NCBI RefSeq assembly: GCF_029893635.1
Contig: NZ_JARXYR010000002.1
Coordinates: forward strand, 3,881,001 to 3,945,000
Origin: Variovorax sp. TBS-050B
GTDB taxonomy: Bacteria > Pseudomonadota > Gammaproteobacteria > Burkholderiales > Burkholderiaceae_C
DNA: 64,000 nucleotides
Direction of reading: 5' to 3'
Both the position numbers and the translations under genes were made by a program. Positions 60,981 through 64,000 of this stretch are shown piece by piece. The notes below the pieces were generated by a model. It was given only the letters and a program-made list of their open reading frames with translations, made no database searches and was not told the origin of the DNA. How positions within the stretch are numbered: position 1 is the first letter of the stretch; each line of letters begins with the position of its first letter.

Positions 60981-62393
60981 CTACACCAGCCGCCGGATCG
61001 CCTTCCTGCGCCACACGAGGCGGTAGTAGGCCGTCTGCAGCAGCAGCATCGCGCCGAAGGTGACCGGGTACGCATACCAGATGCCGTTCAGCCCGATGCG
61101 GTGGCTCATGAACCAGGCCACCGGCACCTCGACGCCGATCAGGCAGACGATGGAGATCGCCGTGGGCACCAGCACCGATCCGCTCGCGCGCATGATCCCC
61201 GAGAGGGCCGAGGCCATGCCGAAGATCACCAGGCTCCACAGCATGATGTGCAGCAGCGTCTGTGCGACCTCGATCACCGGCGCGCTGGTGATGAAGAAGC
61301 CCATCAGCGGGCGCGAGAACAGGTAGCCGAGCAGCACCAGCCCGCCGGTGAGCGCGAGGTTCATCATCAGCGCCGTCTTCGCGATGGCGCCGAGGCGGTC
61401 GGCACGGCCCGCGCCGATGGCCTGCGCGCCGAGGATCGAGGCGGTGATCGCGATCGAGATGGCCGGGAACTGCACGTAGGCCACCACCTGGTTGACCGCG
61501 CCGTAGGCCGCGGTGGCGCTCGAACCGTAGCCGTTGACCAGCGACAGCAGCACCACCTCGGACAGCGCGACCACGATCATCTGCACGCCCGTGGGCACGC
61601 CGACCTTGAGCACGGCCTTCAGCAGCTTCGGATCGATGCGCATGCTGCGCAGGAAGGCCCTGTCGGGTGCGAGCGGGCTGCCGCGGCGGTGCAGGCGCCA
61701 GCCGAGCCACAGCGTGGCCAGCACGAAGGCCAGCACGCTGGCCCAGGCGCCGCTCGCCACGCCGAGCTGCGGCAGCCCGCCCCAGCCGCGGATCAGCGCG
61801 GGCGTGACCACGAGCCCGGTCGCGGTGGAGATGATCAGCGTGAGCAGCGGCGTGATGGTGTCGCCGACGCCGCGCAGCATGGCCGTGGAGAGCAGGAACA
61901 CGAAGAGTCCCGGCATTGCGATCAGCATGATGCGGGCGTAGCGCGTGGCATCGGCCAGCACGTCGGGCGGCGTGCCCAGCGCGGCCAGCATCGGCGTGGT
62001 GAAGGCGCCGCCGAACACCGCGATCACCAGCCCCATCAGGATGCCGACCGTCAGCGTGGTGCCCGCCACGGCCCTGGCCTTGGCCGCGTCGCGCGCGCCC
62101 CAGGCCTGGCCGATCAGCACCGAAGCGCCGGCGCCCAGGCCGATGACGAAGGCGATGAAGAAGAACAGCACCGGGAAGAAGCTCGACACCGCGGCCAGCG
62201 CGCCGACGCCGATCATCTGCCCGATGTAGATGTTGTTGATGGTGCCCGAGAGCGACTGCAGGATGTTGCTGAGCAGCATCGGCGCGAGGAAGAACAGGAA
62301 GGTCTTCCACAGTGCGCGCGGCGCGCCGACCGGCGCGACGGGCGTGCCCTGGAGGCCGCTGGGGCGGGGGGCGGTGTTCGTGTTGTCGTTCAT
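60981..62393 (-). CDS. MATE-family multidrug exporter
   Basis: This 470-residue protein has twelve hydrophobic segments. FLAPMLLSNILQSLSGTINN and IYIGQMIGVGALAAVSSFFP form the first MATE repeat, GAGASVLIGQAWGARD the following loop, and IDPKLLKAVLKVGVPTGVQM starts the second repeat. MATE proteins export cationic drugs with Na+ or H+. It overlaps the DUF2239-like gene upstream by 4 nt on the same strand, so both are probably controlled from the TACCCGGG-rich region near 63000-63130. Confidence 0.93.
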   Translation of the reverse strand: MNDNTNTAPRPSGLQGTPVAPVGAPRALWKTFLFFLAPMLLSNILQSLSGTINNIYIGQMIGVGALAAVSSFFPVLFFFIAFVIGLGAGASVLIGQAWGARDAAKARAVAGTTLTVGILMGLVIAVFGGAFTTPMLAALGTPPDVLADATRYARIMLIAMPGLFVFLLSTAMLRGVGDTITPLLTLIISTATGLVVTPALIRGWGGLPQLGVASGAWASVLAFVLATLWLGWRLHRRGSPLAPDRAFLRSMRIDPKLLKAVLKVGVPTGVQMIVVALSEVVLLSLVNGYGSSATAAYGAVNQVVAYVQFPAISIAITASILGAQAIGAGRADRLGAIAKTALMMNLALTGGLVLLGYLFSRPLMGFFITSAPVIEVAQTLLHIMLWSLVIFGMASALSGIMRASGSVLVPTAISIVCLIGVEVPVAWFMSHRIGLNGIWYAYPVTFGAMLLLQTAYYRLVWRRKAIRRLV

Positions 62394-62986
62394 TCCGGGG
62401 TGGGCCAGCTTGCGCCGGCCAGTTCGTGGAGGTGGGCCCGCAGATCCTCGGGCCAGGCAGCCAGCCGTTCCTCGAAGCCTGCCCGGTCGGCCGCGAAGAG
62501 CGCACGGGCCGCTTCCTCGAAGCCCGGCAGATTGCCGGCGAGCGCGGTCATCACGCCATAGGCGGCTTCGCGTGCCGCGCGCGCGGCGTCGCGCCCGGCA
62601 TGGACGCGCCGCGCCTCGTCGACCAGCCGGCGCAGCGCGACCGACGCGCCGCCGGGCTGGCGCGCGAGCCATTCCCACTGGCGCGGCAGCAGCGTGACCT
62701 CGCGCGCGACCACGCCCAGCTTCGGCCGCCCGACGCCACGCGGTGGCTCGTCGGACGCGGCGGCCGCGGGCGGTGGCGCATCGCGCAGGTCGAGGTCCAC
62801 CTGCATGCCGGTGCGGTCGTCGAACACGAGGCAGGGTGCGTCGTCCGTGCGCGCGCGCAGCGCGGCGATCAGCTCGGCGCGCGAACCGCGCGCGATGCGC
62901 CGGAAGCCGGCAAACGCGGTCAGGGTGGCGGGTGCGCCAGCCGCCGAGGCGGCGGCAGCGGGGGCCTGAATATGTTCGGAAGTCAT
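62390..62986 (-). CDS. DUF2239-like protein
   Basis: The 198-residue protein reads LTAFAGFRRIARGSRAELIA, APCLVFDDRTGMQVDLDLRD, then PPRGVGRPKLGVVAREVTLL and PRQWEWLARQPGGASVALRR. This pattern is that of the DUF2239 family, whose role is unknown; GRPKLGVVAREVTLLPRQWE resembles segments of DNA-binding ribbon-helix-helix-like proteins, so a regulatory role is possible. The start at 62986 is preferred to 63079 because the longer form begins within the AT-rich operator region. It starts the operon with the MATE gene. Confidence 0.8.
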   Translation of the reverse strand: MTSEHIQAPAAAASAAGAPATLTAFAGFRRIARGSRAELIAALRARTDDAPCLVFDDRTGMQVDLDLRDAPPPAAAASDEPPRGVGRPKLGVVAREVTLLPRQWEWLARQPGGASVALRRLVDEARRVHAGRDAARAAREAAYGVMTALAGNLPGFEEAARALFAADRAGFEERLAAWPEDLRAHLHELAGASWPTPE

Positions 62987-63002
62987 CGTGGGGGAGCGGT
63001 AA

Positions 63003-63130
63003 TTTACCCGGGAAAAATGAAGTCGACCTGAATTTTCTTGTGCCGCAAGGAACAGGAAGGCAAAGGGCGAAGCAGGCATCGCCGCATTTTACCCGGATCA
63101 AATAGGAATTCGCAATATACCCGGGTAAAA
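63003..63130. promoter_or_regulatory. Three TACCCGG-containing sites upstream of the DUF2239/MATE operon
   Basis: Related sites occur at 63003-63013 (TTTACCCGGGA), 63087-63096 (TTTTACCCGG) and 63115-63130, the last containing the perfect palindrome TACCCGGGTA at 63118-63127. They lie in a notably AT-rich stretch between the DUF2239-like gene and tex. A dimeric repressor such as a TetR protein would suit. No regulator gene is adjacent. Confidence 0.65.
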
Positions 63131-63233
63131 AGAACGCGGCCGGGCGCCTCGTGCCCCTATGGCAAACTCCCGCGCTTCATTCGACCAACGCGACCGGCCG
63201 GGCCGGTTGCAGCGACAGGGACGCCACTCAGCA

Positions 63234-64000
63234 ATGCAGAAAATCATTCGCCAGCTCGCCGCCGAGATCAAAGTGGGCGAGCATCAGGTGAAGGCCGCCG
63301 TCGAGCTGCTCGACGGCGGCGCCACGGTTCCGTTCATCGCCCGCTACCGCAAGGAAGCCACCGACGGGCTCGACGACACCCAGCTGCGCGAACTCGAAGC
63401 GCGCCTGGCCTACCTGCGCGAACTCGAAGACCGCCGCGTGGCGGTGATCAAGGCCATCGACGAGCAGGGCAAGCTCACGCCCGAACTGCGCGCCGCGATC
63501 GAATTCGCGCCCACCAAGCAGGAGCTCGAAGACCTGTACCTGCCGTTCAAGCAGAAGCGCCGCACCAAGGGCCAGATCGCGCGCGAGTTCGGCATCGAGC
63601 CGCTGGCCGACAAGCTGCTGGCCGACCCCACGCTCGATCCCGCGGTGGAGGCCAAGGCCTTCCTGCAGCCCGCGACCACGCTCGACGACGGCAAGCCGGG
63701 CCCCGATTTCTCGACCGTGCCCGCGGTGCTCGACGGCGTGCGCGACATCCTCTCCGAGCGCTGGGCCGAGGACGCCGTGCTGGTGCAGAGCCTGCGCGAA
63801 TGGCTCTGGAACGAGGGCCTGCTCAAGTCCAGCCTGATGGCCGGCAAGGACGAGAACAACGCCGACGTGGCCAAGTTCCGCGACTACTTCGACTACGACG
63901 AACCCATCGGCCGCGTGCCCTCGCACCGCGCGCTCGCGGTGTTCCGCGGCCGCGCGCTCGAGATCCTCGATGCCAAGCTCGCGCTGCCGGTCGAGCCCGA
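63234..64000 (+). CDS. tex: Transcription accessory protein Tex, N-terminal part (runs off the window)
   Basis: The frame from ATG 63234 stays open to the window end (255 codons). It reads QKIIRQLAAEIKVGEHQVKA, VELLDGGATVPFIARYRKEA and TKQELEDLYLPFKQKRRTKG, the well-conserved Tex N-terminus. Tex is a large RNA-binding protein with a YqgF-like nuclease-fold core and an S1 domain, involved in transcription and toxin-gene expression. The C-terminal two thirds lie beyond the window. Confidence 0.95.
   Translation, partial: MQKIIRQLAAEIKVGEHQVKAAVELLDGGATVPFIARYRKEATDGLDDTQLRELEARLAYLRELEDRRVAVIKAIDEQGKLTPELRAAIEFAPTKQELEDLYLPFKQKRRTKGQIAREFGIEPLADKLLADPTLDPAVEAKAFLQPATTLDDGKPGPDFSTVPAVLDGVRDILSERWAEDAVLVQSLREWLWNEGLLKSSLMAGKDENNADVAKFRDYFDYDEPIGRVPSHRALAVFRGRALEILDAKLALPVEP

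Noticed and set aside
1..64000. tRNA, rRNA or insertion sequence
   Set aside because: I scanned by eye for tRNA-like cloverleaf ends, transposase motifs and terminal repeats and saw none that I could support.

Overview
The window is about 64 kb of very GC-rich DNA with dense, short-spaced genes. It carries many Bug/TctC-type solute-binding proteins, LysR regulators and a pqiABC cluster. This suggests a betaproteobacterium of the Comamonadaceae, most like Variovorax or Acidovorax. The genus is an inference from gene style and from a repeat of a kind I associate with this family; no marker gene settles it.

Region 1 (about 1.1-29.8 kb) is a type III secretion (T3SS) locus between an FMN azoreductase gene and a LysR gene. 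sctR and sctQ lie on the minus strand. From a divergent intergenic region, sctV, sctS, sctC, sctD, a 67-aa needle/pilus candidate, sctI, sctJ, sctK, sctL, sctN, sctO, sctT and sctU run on the plus strand. The export gate, ATPase complex, rings and secretin are all present. I recognise no translocon genes, needle-length ruler (SctP), gatekeeper (SctW) or chaperone. SctU has HSPR where the autocleavage motif NPTH should be.

Directly after sctU, with a good ribosome binding site, is a giant reading frame from 15339 to 29827. It is interrupted by two single-base +1 frameshifts. Removing them gives a continuous protein of 4,828 residues. Its parts, in order, are a coiled coil, a LysM-like domain, a long helical region, a hydrophobic Ala/Gly segment, about 28 copies of an octapeptide (Asn/Ala/Thr), a long unrecognised region, three tandem copies of a ~457-residue module, two GGDEF-like domains, a kinase-like domain, and a tail faintly like a cholera-type ADP-ribosyltransferase. 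It is the best candidate for the cargo of this T3SS and the most unusual feature of the window.

Region 2 (29.8-49.6 kb) is metabolic and regulatory. It has LysR/Bug/N-formylglutamate amidohydrolase, an AraC regulator, a LuxR-type regulator, an MFS exporter plus aldo-keto reductase operon divergent from a LysR gene, a fumarylacetoacetase-like hydratase, and a large inverted repeat. These are followed by a Bug protein with a serine-glyoxylate-type aminotransferase, divergent from a GntR regulator and a 1,026-aa FAD/Fe-S oxidoreductase. Then come an MFS gene, an O6-methylguanine-DNA methyltransferase, a LysR gene and another MFS gene.

Region 3 (49.6-64 kb) has a PPOX-type flavoprotein, a membrane M48 metallopeptidase and two MFS exporters. 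A pqiA-pqiA-pqiB-pqiC operon for lipid transport across the envelope follows. The rest is a DHA2 exporter, a VOC/PhnB protein, a MATE exporter with a DUF2239-like gene, and the start of tex. I saw no tRNA, rRNA, CRISPR array or intact insertion sequence.
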